A stretch of 16,799 nt of DNA from assembly GCA_027484495.1 (NCBI GenBank), contig JAIXSW010000290.1:1-16799 (forward strand). Reading direction: 5' to 3'. A program made the translations under genes and the position numbers. Within the stretch, counting starts at the first letter, position 1; each line of letters opens with the position of its first letter. The notes beneath the pieces were generated by a model, which saw nothing but the letters and a program-made list of their open reading frames with translations, was not told the origin of the DNA and ran no database searches. This document shows positions 8,074 to 14,458 of the stretch, piece after piece. The stretch is from Gammaproteobacteria bacterium. GTDB lineage: Bacteria > Pseudomonadota > Gammaproteobacteria > Enterobacterales > Alteromonadaceae.

Positions 8074-8487
8074 TCAAATGTCGGCTGTTGCCAGTGCCAT
8101 TTTTATAAAATTGATTGCACCGACAAACAATGGATGCCATTCGGCATCCGGGTTTTCATCTAGTCGCTGCCAGAAAAATTTAAACAGCTGACCGCTATCA
8201 TCATTTGTGAAGAAATCCCAATGATCAGGCAGTTGTTCCGGACCCGCCATCAAATAAAATCCCCACACTTGACCTTCATAGTCACTGTCCCATGTACCGA
8301 GAAACACCCGCGGTGTTGCACAGACACCAGATTCCTCTAACAGCTCTCTGACACATGCTTGCTCAAGCGACTCCCCTGCTTCTATGGTTCCCTTTACCAA
8401 CTGCTTGCCCGCTAAAGGGTGAGTAAATCCCAGCACTGCAATAACTCCGTGCTTTTCTCTCAAGATGATTGGACAAGCCTTATTCAT
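8074..8487 (-). CDS. Nudix hydrolase, substrate unknown
   Basis: A small cytoplasmic hydrolase of 137 residues that would cleave a nucleoside diphosphate linked to another moiety, using divalent metal. The complete Nudix box is present: Gly33, Glu39, Arg47-Glu48-Leu49, Glu51-Glu52 and Gly54 within GTIEAGESLEQACVREL and EESGV. Nothing else in the protein fixes the substrate; the C-terminal half is rich in aromatic residues (FKFFWQRL, EWHPLF). The ATG has only a weak AGAG seven bases upstream. It is followed on the same strand by the small membrane protein gene, and preceded by ~500 bases without a strong gene. The pair resembles accessory cargo rather than a conserved operon, but I found no integron attC or transposase to prove mobility. 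Confidence 0.9.
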   Translation of the reverse strand: MNKACPIILREKHGVIAVLGFTHPLAGKQLVKGTIEAGESLEQACVRELLEESGVCATPRVFLGTWDSDYEGQVWGFYLMAGPEQLPDHWDFFTNDDSGQLFKFFWQRLDENPDAEWHPLFVGAINFIKMALATADI

Positions 8488-8511
8488 AACGTTGCTCTGT
8501 CGATTAACTAA

Positions 8512-8526
8512 GCGGCGTCACGCCGC
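8512..8526. repeat. 15-bp palindrome upstream of the Nudix gene
   Basis: GCGGCGT and ACGCCGC pair perfectly around a single central C. No U tract follows on either strand, so a regulator site or repeat remnant is more likely than a terminator. Confidence 0.35.
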
Positions 8527-8708
8527 GACGGCCGGCGCAACAAAGGCAGGCTCAGCATTGCAGTGGGTCCGTGCGTCAGTCCGGTTTTGCGTTTCAGGCC
8601 TATTTGCCCGGCAAACCAGCACATGCGTCAGATTTTCCATAGTCAAAACTCTTTTGAAAGGACGGTGAGAATTCTGCGGGTTATCTTAACTGACGCCGTT
8701 AAAAACTG

Positions 8709-8918
8709 ATGTTTAAAGTGTTTCAATTGATGTTCCGGCCCGACGACCATACAACGCATAATCCGGCAGCAAGACACCAACGAAAGCGCAGGCAAAGCCC
8801 GCAATGGGGCTTGAGGCAGCTTCAGGAAACACCTTGTTACCGCGGTTTGGTTTATCTGCGCGCTGCCAGTCATTATGCTAAAAACACAGGCCATTTGACG
8901 GCCAGCCAGCTGTGGTGA
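8709..8918 (+). CDS. Possible small basic protein with YRG motif (doubtful)
   Basis: An open frame of 69 residues starting MFKVFQLMFRPDD, with a basic middle (RHQRKRR) and CYRGLVYLRAASHYA near the C-terminus. The YRGxxY string recalls small DUF4278-type proteins that carry YRG repeats, but only one copy is present and the match is from memory. There is no clear ribosome-binding site before the ATG. The antisense strand has a similar-sized open frame. It ends about 80 bases before the GST start and reads in the same direction. It may be a chance frame. Confidence 0.3.
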   Translation: MFKVFQLMFRPDDHTTHNPAARHQRKRRQSPQWGLRQLQETPCYRGLVYLRAASHYAKNTGHLTASQLW

Positions 8919-8998
8919 ATAGCCACGGCATTTTCTCGATACCAACAACTAAACCAACTCAATCAACCAGGCCGGCCAGACCGGCGCAGAGAGCTGCG

Positions 8999-9622
8999 AT
9001 GCAACTGTACGGCAAACCTACCTCCATCAACGTGCGCAAAGTGTTATGGACTTTGGCCGAGCTGGAACTTAACGCGGAACTCATCCCCTGTGGCAGCGGT
9101 TTTGCGTCTATTGATACGGCGGAATTTCGCCAGCTCAACCCGAATGTCTTAGTGCCGGTGCTAAAGGATGGCGATTTTGTGCTGTGGGAATCCAACAGTA
9201 TTTGTCGTTATCTGGTGCGAAAAAGTGGCCATCAAACATTACTTGGCAGCGATTTGCCGCAAATGGCTAAAGTTGAACAATGGATGGACTGGCAGGCCTG
9301 CGAACTGAACCCGGCCTGGCGTTATGCCTTTATGGCACTGGTGCGTCAGCATCCGGATTTCACTGACCGAGCAGCGATTAGCCAAAGTGCACAGCAGTGG
9401 CAGCAGAAACTACAAATCCTTGATGCAACACTGGCGCAAACCGGCGCTTATAGCTGCGGTGCAGTTTTCACCTTGGCTGATATCGTGCTGGGACTGTCGT
9501 TGAACCGCTGGTTGCAAACGCCGATGTCAGAACGGCTGGAACTGCCGCATTTGGCGGCCTATCAGCAACGATTGGCCCAGCGCCCGGCAGCGCTGGAGTT
9601 CTGTTTTAATGGTGTGGCTTAG
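8999..9622 (+). CDS. Glutathione S-transferase family protein
   Basis: A cytosolic glutathione-binding enzyme of 207 residues; family members conjugate or isomerise electrophiles. The start at 8999 (MQLYGKPTSINVRKVLW) is chosen over the upstream in-frame ATG at 8912, because the extra 29 residues are low-complexity Pro/Thr/Arg and the thioredoxin-fold strand begins exactly at MQLYG; AGAG lies about 6 bases upstream. The N-terminal domain shows NVRKVLWTLAEL with Ser or Asn as candidate glutathione-activating residues, the cis-Pro segment LVPVLKDGDF and the glutathione-binding WESNSICRYL. The C-terminal helical domain has the N-capping motif FTLADIVLG. It ends 21 bases from the end of the convergent lipocalin gene. 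Substrate is unknown. Confidence 0.93.
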   Translation: MQLYGKPTSINVRKVLWTLAELELNAELIPCGSGFASIDTAEFRQLNPNVLVPVLKDGDFVLWESNSICRYLVRKSGHQTLLGSDLPQMAKVEQWMDWQACELNPAWRYAFMALVRQHPDFTDRAAISQSAQQWQQKLQILDATLAQTGAYSCGAVFTLADIVLGLSLNRWLQTPMSERLELPHLAAYQQRLAQRPAALEFCFNGVA

Positions 9623-9643
9623 ACGCCACGACCTGCGCCAGCC

Positions 9644-10180
9644 TTAACAAGGGCTCAACCGGATCCAACTTTGTGGCGCGATGCCAATCCGCGTCGCTTC
9701 GGCATAAAATTGCTGGCACTGGGTTTTATCCGGGTTCGGGCTACGCGCCAGCAGCCAGGCGTAGGTTAAATCCGGCCCGACAATCAGCGCCATGCTGTAA
9801 TCCGGCGCTAACTTCACGATGTTATACGCGCCATAAAAAGGCCCGAAAAACGACACTTTTAACCGGCCCTGATCGGCCGGGCCGTTCATTTTGGCTAAGC
9901 CTTCCGCTTCTTCCCATTCGTTGTCCTCGGCAGAAAAACCGCGGTTCAGTACTTTGACGTTGCCGTCCGCGTCCAGGCTGTAATTGGCGGTGACTTGGGT
10001 CAGACCACGTTCAAACGAATGGTCGAGCCGGGCGATTTCGTGCCACTCACCTAAATAGCGGTTCAGTTCAAACGGCTGTACCGGCGTCAGACCCTCGGGG
10101 ATGCCGGTACAGCTGGTCAGCAGCAATGTGGTGGCCAATAAGCTGGCTTTTAGTAGGTTACGCATCGTCAATTTATCCAT
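9644..10180 (-). CDS. blc: Outer membrane lipoprotein Blc (lipocalin)
   Basis: Bacterial lipocalin, an outer-membrane-anchored lipid-binding beta-barrel tied in E. coli to envelope stress and lysophospholipid binding. The protein of 178 residues starts MDKLTMRNLLKASLL; the second ATG (10165) is an equally good start. The signal peptide ends in LLLTSC with Cys24 as the lipidated residue. The lipocalin motif is clear: YLGEWHEIARLDHSFERGL (GxW), then VTANYSLDADGNVKVLNRGF, FFGPFYGAYNIVKL and YAWLLARSPNP, as in E. coli Blc. Length is typical. It is convergent with the GST gene, with 21 bases between the stops. The 140 bases upstream hold no gene and should carry its promoter. Confidence 0.95.
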   Translation of the reverse strand: MDKLTMRNLLKASLLATTLLLTSCTGIPEGLTPVQPFELNRYLGEWHEIARLDHSFERGLTQVTANYSLDADGNVKVLNRGFSAEDNEWEEAEGLAKMNGPADQGRLKVSFFGPFYGAYNIVKLAPDYSMALIVGPDLTYAWLLARSPNPDKTQCQQFYAEATRIGIAPQSWIRLSPC

Positions 10181-10269
10181 CAGATCAGAGTTATCCCAGC
10201 AATACGCGCCTTCAGCGGTTTTGTCTCATTGCTGGCGCACATTGGGTTCGAAGATTGTATTGGAAAAGT

Positions 10270-10290
10270 AAAAAACGGCCTGCAGTGCCG
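10270..10290 (-). terminator. Weak candidate terminator after the 2OG oxygenase gene
   Basis: Read on the minus strand, CGGC-ACTGCAG-GCCG is followed directly by six T. The stem is only 4 bp, but the U tract is uninterrupted and lies ~35 bases past the stop codon of the oxygenase gene. Confidence 0.35.
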
Positions 10291-10324
10291 GCATTTTCCT
10301 AACACACATTTGTTGGCGTGCCTG

Positions 10325-11020
10325 TTACTCAGTCCAATACCAACTAGTGACGTTGTAGCGATATTGCGCGGGCAAAGTGCTACTGACGGCGTTTACCCAA
10401 TGCTCAGCGCCGGGTGACGCCGGGTCAAATAACACACAGCGATTAAACAGCGGCGCTATCGCCACCGGGCTGTTGCCATCAGCGGCGAACATCAGTTCAC
10501 CGCCGGCGCCGCTTTGCCAGTCTTCATTGAAATACAACAACATACAGACTTCGCGCCCGGGCGAATCATCGGCATGCAGATTGACAAAATCAGCCGCGCT
10601 TAAGCGAAAGTAATTGGTATTCACGGTTGGCTTCGCGACATGAATATCGGTCAGTTGCACCCGAAAAATACGCGATAACAACGCCAAAAAGGTTTCACTG
10701 CGCAAAAACTGCAAGAACGCCAATGCCAGTTGATCGGCAGCATCGCCCTGCGCCGCAGTGCTGCGCTGCCATAAATCACGCTGCACAAAGCGTTCAGTCT
10801 GCGGGGTTTGTTGCCACTGCATGGCATCAACATACAGCGCGGCATAACTGTGTTGTTGGGTTTGCCAATGCGCACTGCGCTGCAACACCCGACTCACCGC
10901 CTGCAATTGCTGCCGATCAAACAGGTTATCGATCACCAGATGGCGCGGACAGCTGAGTTTTAATTGTTGGCGATAACCGCGCACAGCCTCAGCACTGATT
11001 TGCTGTTCATTTAGCCACAT
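10325..11020 (-). CDS. 2OG-Fe(II) oxygenase superfamily protein
   Basis: A probable cytoplasmic non-haem iron dioxygenase using 2-oxoglutarate, of 231 residues from the ATG at 11020, which has GAGTGG about 6 bases upstream; an in-frame GTG at 11029 would add three residues. The double-stranded beta-helix core carries the facial triad His149-x-Asp151 (NLHADDSP) and His207 (AEHWVNAV), with Arg221 (QYRYNVTSWYW) as the 2OG-binding residue. MLLYFNEDWQSGAGGEL is the usual strand and turn of the prolyl-hydroxylase-like branch. The N-terminal third is helical and Gln-rich (RQQL, DRQQLQAV). The substrate cannot be told from sequence; relatives hydroxylate protein prolines, asparagines or small molecules. 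It follows the NYN gene closely on the same strand, so the two are probably co-transcribed. Confidence 0.85.
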   Translation of the reverse strand: MWLNEQQISAEAVRGYRQQLKLSCPRHLVIDNLFDRQQLQAVSRVLQRSAHWQTQQHSYAALYVDAMQWQQTPQTERFVQRDLWQRSTAAQGDAADQLALAFLQFLRSETFLALLSRIFRVQLTDIHVAKPTVNTNYFRLSAADFVNLHADDSPGREVCMLLYFNEDWQSGAGGELMFAADGNSPVAIAPLFNRCVLFDPASPGAEHWVNAVSSTLPAQYRYNVTSWYWTE

Positions 11021-11027
11021 CGAAACC

Positions 11028-11067
11028 ACTCAGCATTAAAATCCACATTGAAGACACCCAGCATTAA
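11028..11067. repeat. Short direct repeat between the NYN and oxygenase genes
   Basis: ACTCAGCATTAA (11028-11039) and ACCCAGCATTAA (11056-11067) differ at one base and start 28 bases apart. The second includes the NYN stop codon. It may be a small duplication or chance. Confidence 0.35.
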
Positions 11068-11537
11068 CACAATAAACTTTCCTCAATCTTTTCATAATGA
11101 TCGGCACTATTAATCAGCGCATGCGCCGTCAACCCGGGCACACCATACACAGTGCTGCGACAGTCATAGCGCTGCCGGATGGCCTGCAACAATAAATCAA
11201 AATCACCGTCGCCCGACAGCAAGACAATTTCATCGACGTTTTCAGCCTGCTGCAACACGTCGATAGTGATGCCAACGTCCCAGTCGCCTTTGGCACTGCC
11301 GTCGGCGCGCTGAATAAACGGTTTTAGTTTGACCTGAAAGCCGATATGGCGCAGCGCATCCTGAAACTTGCGTTGCTGATCGTCGGCACGGTCAATCGCA
11401 TAGGCGGTAGCCTGTACAATGTCACCCTGATGCAGCAATTGTTGCCAGAACCGGCGGTAATTAAACTGCCGGCCATAGGCCTGACGGCAGGTGTAATAGA
11501 TGTTTTGTACATCAACAAACACAGCGATTTTTTTCAT
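11064..11537 (-). CDS. NYN domain protein (LabA/DUF88 family, PIN-like RNase fold)
   Basis: A putative metal-dependent ribonuclease of 157 residues starting MKKIAVFVDVQN; the frame extends 11 codons upstream to a GTG, but the beta strand with the first acidic residue fits the ATG at 11537. The acidic pocket of the PIN-like fold is visible: Asp9 and Asn12 (VDVQN), Asp85/Asp87 (KGDWDVG), Asp93, and Asp110/Asp112/Asp114 in LLSGDGDFD. The single-domain length is usual for stand-alone DUF88 proteins, with no added OST-HTH or LOTUS domain. Its stop codon overlaps an ATG (TAATG on the minus strand) that opens a 17-codon frame running into the next gene's start. Target RNA is unknown. It faces the CPBP gene divergently across ~200 bases. 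Confidence 0.88.
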   Translation of the reverse strand: MKKIAVFVDVQNIYYTCRQAYGRQFNYRRFWQQLLHQGDIVQATAYAIDRADDQQRKFQDALRHIGFQVKLKPFIQRADGSAKGDWDVGITIDVLQQAENVDEIVLLSGDGDFDLLLQAIRQRYDCRSTVYGVPGLTAHALINSADHYEKIEESLLC

Positions 11538-11738
11538 CGAATTTTGCCGCAAAAATGCTGGGGTGGGCACTATAGCATCATCGATGCAGCGCCAGACCAG
11601 ACCTGCCTGCAGGCGATGTGCTTTTGTTGCAAATGCTTACATTTCCTGACTGGCAGCTCCCAGAGAAACGCTCTAAAAATAATCACTTACCGCTATTCCC
11701 CTCATGGATTGCCATTCCCGCAACAAAAGGAATTGAAT
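11538..11738. promoter_or_regulatory. Divergent intergenic region, NYN gene (-) and CPBP gene (+)
   Basis: Two hundred bases between divergent starts must hold promoters for the NYN-oxygenase pair and for the CPBP gene. I see no confident -35/-10 pair or operator-like palindrome here; the ribosome-binding site AAAGGA of the CPBP gene is the only clear signal. Confidence 0.4.
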
Positions 11739-12524
11739 ATGCACAATCAGAAGATTAGCTGGCGCCGCATCGGTGTTTTTATGCTCATCGCTACAGCCCT
11801 TGCCAATATCTTCCGTTTTGACCTGTTGAGCCACAAAGCCGCGCTCACTGCTTTACCAGGCTGGATAGCGGTGTTGCTGTCGGTGATGGCCGAAGGCGCC
11901 GGTATTCTGCTTGCTGCGCTCATCGCCCGCGCCTTTCTCGGCAAAATGCGACCTGTCCCGGTGCAGTTATTGGGCAATCTGCCCTGGATCCCACTGAGTA
12001 TGTCGGCGCTTGCCCTCGTGTTGCTGTCAGTCGTTGGTGTCGACAATAGCTACGGCATGAACCCGCATTGGTACGGTCTGGTTGCTGCGGGCGGCACTTT
12101 GCTGTACTGCATCATGGAGGAATACGGTTGGCGTGGTTATCTGCAAACGGAACTGTCGCCGCTGGCTAACGGCCTGAAGTATGTCGTCGTGGGTTTTTGC
12201 TGGTATCTGTGGCACCTGACCTTTTTAACTGACGCCAGCCTTGGAGATAACCTGTTTTTTCTTGGCATGATGATTTTGGGCAGCTGGGGCATAGGCCAGG
12301 TTGCGGAAGCCACCAAATCTATTTTGGCCTGCGCCTGCTTCCATCTGATTATTCAAATCATGATGTTTAATGCGTTGATCCGCAGCGGTATTAGTCTGCA
12401 GGAGAAAGTCATTATCCTGTCGATTGCGGCGGTCAGCTATTTCTGGTTAGTCAAAAAATGGGAGCGTCATCAAGCCGCACTGGACAAAGCTCAATCTGAA
12501 AACGACATGGCTGCAACGAACTAA
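11739..12524 (+). CDS. CPBP family intramembrane metalloprotease (CAAX protease/bacteriocin-processing type)
   Basis: Integral membrane protein of 261 residues in the Abi/CAAX-protease clan, whose members cleave membrane proteins or act in bacteriocin processing and immunity. The start at 11739 is chosen because AAAGG lies 8 bases upstream (AAAGGAATTGAATATG); the frame upstream is antisense to the NYN gene. About seven or eight hydrophobic helices are visible. Catalytic motifs are EEYGWRG (EExxxR, near residue 127), FCWYLWH (FxxxWxxH) and CFHLIIQ, where His is followed by Gln at the position usually occupied by Asn or Asp. The C-terminus is charged (KKWERHQ). Its stop codon shares three bases with the stop of the convergent acyltransferase gene. 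Substrate is unknown. Confidence 0.88.
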   Translation: MHNQKISWRRIGVFMLIATALANIFRFDLLSHKAALTALPGWIAVLLSVMAEGAGILLAALIARAFLGKMRPVPVQLLGNLPWIPLSMSALALVLLSVVGVDNSYGMNPHWYGLVAAGGTLLYCIMEEYGWRGYLQTELSPLANGLKYVVVGFCWYLWHLTFLTDASLGDNLFFLGMMILGSWGIGQVAEATKSILACACFHLIIQIMMFNALIRSGISLQEKVIILSIAAVSYFWLVKKWERHQAALDKAQSENDMAATN

Positions 12525-13660
12525 ACCCTGGCTGCGGCCGGGGCCACAATCTTGCCAAGCAGCGTCGGTTTCACCAACAGATGGAAACTCAGCAAACAAC
12601 CGCTCAGCGTCACCAGTACGGCGACCAAGAACTTCACCCCGGCCGGCCAGAGCAAATCGGTCATGCCAAACTGCACCAGAAACAACAATGGAATATGGAC
12701 CAGATAGACCCAATAACTGACGCCGGACAGATAACGCAGCACCGGGTTGCTGCGATTTAAATAGCGTTGGCCATACAACAATGCCGCTAAGGTCCAGCAC
12801 AGTGCGCCGCTGGCTTCGCAGACAATAATGAGCAGTTTGGTCCAGCCTTGTGGTTGTTGTGCCCGTAAATCCGCCGGCAATAACTGATAAAACACCAGAT
12901 AGCTGATCGCGCCAAGCCCAAGCAAAACCCGCCGGTCGGCGCTATAGCGCGACAGTGCATCGGCATGACGAAACACCACATAGCCACAGGCAAAAAACAG
13001 CCCGTAAAACCATAAAGCCCACAGTGCCGGGAAGATCCATTCCGGCGCCGGCACAGGTGCGGGTACCAGAGAGAGCGGCGGCAGTAACAACAAGACAAGC
13101 AGTAATAACAACAGCCACGGCGGCAAGGCCAATAAACGGGCCTGCAGCGCGTCGCTCAGCAAGGTGCGAGCGCAATAAGTCAAAACATAGAAAAACAGCA
13201 GATGATATAAAAACCACAGATGCATGGTGCTCAACGGCAGCTCCGCCGGTGCCTCTGCCGTTAGCATCGGTTTGATCAATTGCAGCAAGGCGGATGGCTG
13301 CTGCACTGTGGCCAAACCGAACTGCAGCACGCCGTGCATCGCCAGCGTCAATAGCGGTAAAAACAGCAGCAAAGGCAAAGCCACGCGCAGCAGGCGATTT
13401 TTCGCAAAGGCCACACCGCCGGCTTTTTGCCACAGCAGCGCGGTAAAAAAACCGGCTAAAAAGAAAAACAGCGGCATGCGGAACAGGTGGCTGGCCCAGG
13501 CGAAAACATCAAACAGCGCGTGTTGCTGCGGATCGGCGCTGAGCCAAAAACCTTGCGCCTTCGGGCTATAAGCCAAGGCCGCATGGAACAGCACACCGCT
13601 CAGCATGGCAAAGGCGCGCAGATTATCCAGATAATAAAACCGGCCGGGGCTTTGTTGCAT
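12521..13660 (-). CDS. Acyltransferase family 3 membrane protein, OpgC/MdoC-like
   Basis: Polytopic inner-membrane O-acyltransferase of 379 residues with about ten hydrophobic helices. The N-terminus RFYYLDNLRAFAMLSGVLFHAAL matches the acyltransferase-3 signature, and HLFRMPLFFFLAGFF recalls E. coli OpgC, which succinylates osmoregulated periplasmic glucans. Without OpgG/OpgH neighbours, glucan modification is only one possibility; sugar or lipid O-acylation is another. The ATG has GGAG 8 bases upstream. It lies ~100 bases downstream of the ABC permease gene on the same strand, separated by a 16-bp tandem repeat, and may be read from the same transcript. The stop codon (TAG) overlaps the convergent CPBP stop (TAA) in the tetranucleotide CTAA, which leaves no room for a terminator between them. 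Confidence 0.88.
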   Translation of the reverse strand: MQQSPGRFYYLDNLRAFAMLSGVLFHAALAYSPKAQGFWLSADPQQHALFDVFAWASHLFRMPLFFFLAGFFTALLWQKAGGVAFAKNRLLRVALPLLLFLPLLTLAMHGVLQFGLATVQQPSALLQLIKPMLTAEAPAELPLSTMHLWFLYHLLFFYVLTYCARTLLSDALQARLLALPPWLLLLLLVLLLLPPLSLVPAPVPAPEWIFPALWALWFYGLFFACGYVVFRHADALSRYSADRRVLLGLGAISYLVFYQLLPADLRAQQPQGWTKLLIIVCEASGALCWTLAALLYGQRYLNRSNPVLRYLSGVSYWVYLVHIPLLFLVQFGMTDLLWPAGVKFLVAVLVTLSGCLLSFHLLVKPTLLGKIVAPAAARV

Positions 13661-13712
13661 CAGCGTCGCTCCATAACCAGGATGGTTTTTGCCGGCGCTG
13701 TTTTACGCCCGC

Positions 13713-13788
13713 GGTGAAAAAGCCGGTGTTACTAAAAGCTGGTGTTACAAAAAGATGGTGTTACAAAAAGCTGGTTTTGCGGTTTTGC
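13713..13788. repeat. 16-bp tandem repeat at the permease stop codon
   Basis: Three head-to-tail 16-base units GGTGTTACAAAAAGCT occupy 13725-13740 (one change), 13741-13756 (one change) and 13757-13772. They are preceded by a shortened copy (GGTGAAAAAGCC, 13713-13724) and followed by two copies of GGTTTTGC (13773-13788). On the minus strand the first unit supplies the last permease codons, including TAA. Sixteen is not a multiple of three, so the extra units lie after the stop and are not coding. Confidence 0.8.
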
Positions 13789-14447
13789 AGCACCGCCGTG
13801 GTCAGCAGCACAAGCACCGTCAACCCAACACCGGCCGCCAACAGCAGCAACGACGTGCTGTTCCAGCTGGCCGTCGGCGCTTCCAGCGTCAGGTGGATAG
13901 CCGGCATCCGCAGCAACCAGATGATAAAACCGTTCAGCAGCAAATTGGTCACTATCATCACGGCGGTGGTGTAGCCTTCGGAATAGGTCAGCAAAGCGGT
14001 CGCGAGGTAACAACAATACGACAGCAGAATAAACACACTGACCAACACCACCAGCGGGATCACGCCGTTGTACACCGGTGAACTGACAATCACCAGCAGC
14101 ATCCCCGCCACCAATAGCAGCCAAGGCACCAGATATAACAGCAGATTGGCGCCCAATTTGGCCCAGGCATAATCCTGCGCTGTTACTGGCAGACTCATCA
14201 TAAAGGTTAAGGTCTGGTCTTTCTTTTCGTTTACTACCAGCTCGATGGCTGAACGGGCGCCAATCACAATCATCAGCGTAATCATCAGGATAGCGCCGGT
14301 ATTAAACAGCAGCGGCGTCGCCATGCCCATCAGACCAATGATCAGCACACCACCGGCCAGATAAGCGGCCAGCGATTTTTTCACCAATTGCCAGTCCTTC
14401 AGGATCAGCAATTTGATCATCTGCGAATTGCTAAATGTGTGCATCAT
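13761..14447 (-). CDS. ABC-2 type permease subunit
   Basis: Integral membrane partner of the ATPase encoded just upstream, of 228 residues with six predicted helices (e.g. AAYLAGGVLIIGLMGMA, GAILMITLMIVIGA, LLLYLVPWLLLVAGMLLVI). Near residues 70-86 is VVNEKKDQTLTFMMSLP, the cytoplasmic coupling segment usual in ABC-2 permeases (E-K-x-x-x-T-x-x-x-L-x-S-L-P). The start MMHTFSNSQ has AAGGG 6 bases upstream and lies 11 bases after the ATPase stop, so the two genes are tightly coupled. The C-terminus (NRKTSFL) is encoded by the first unit of a 16-bp tandem repeat. By analogy with Ytr/Bcr-type transporters it may export a drug, peptide or lipid; this is inference. Confidence 0.9.
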   Translation of the reverse strand: MMHTFSNSQMIKLLILKDWQLVKKSLAAYLAGGVLIIGLMGMATPLLFNTGAILMITLMIVIGARSAIELVVNEKKDQTLTFMMSLPVTAQDYAWAKLGANLLLYLVPWLLLVAGMLLVIVSSPVYNGVIPLVVLVSVFILLSYCCYLATALLTYSEGYTTAVMIVTNLLLNGFIIWLLRMPAIHLTLEAPTASWNSTSLLLLAAGVGLTVLVLLTTAVLQNRKTSFL

Positions 14448-14458
14448 CTGAACCCTTC

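Larger units (their letters stand above)
8488..8998. other. Intergenic stretch with weak small ORFs only
   Basis: About 500 bases between the Nudix gene (-) and the GST gene (+). It contains a 15-bp odd palindrome GCGGCGTCACGCCGC at 8512-8526, a 40-codon minus-strand frame at 8518-8640 (start MENLTHVLV) with a poor AAAGAG upstream, and a 69-codon plus-strand frame at 8709-8918. Promoters for the two outward-reading genes should lie here, but no clear -35/-10 pair stands out. Confidence 0.5.

Noticed and set aside
7684..8520. Integron gene cassettes with attC sites around the Nudix and small membrane protein genes
   Set aside because: The gene types and spacing suggested cassettes, and AACGTTATG before the Nudix start looked like a core site. 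No paired RYYYAAC/GTTRRRY boxes with a foldable spacer were found on either side, and no integrase is present.
8518..8640. 40-codon minus-strand frame starting MENLTHVLV, just upstream of the Nudix gene
   Set aside because: Only a poor AAAGAG precedes it, the sequence has no recognisable motif and it ends inside a GC-rich palindrome. It could be a leader peptide but nothing supports that.
11346..11738. N-terminal extension of the CPBP protein by 131 residues
   Set aside because: The extension is antisense to the NYN gene, and a good ribosome-binding site precedes the ATG at 11739.
12942..13433. Long minus- and plus-strand frames inside the acyltransferase gene
   Set aside because: GC-rich shadow frames opposite or offset to a clearly conserved membrane protein.
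13725..13772. CRISPR-like or iteron array at the 16-bp repeats
   Set aside because: Units are contiguous with no spacers, and no replication initiator gene is nearby; simple tandem duplication explains it.
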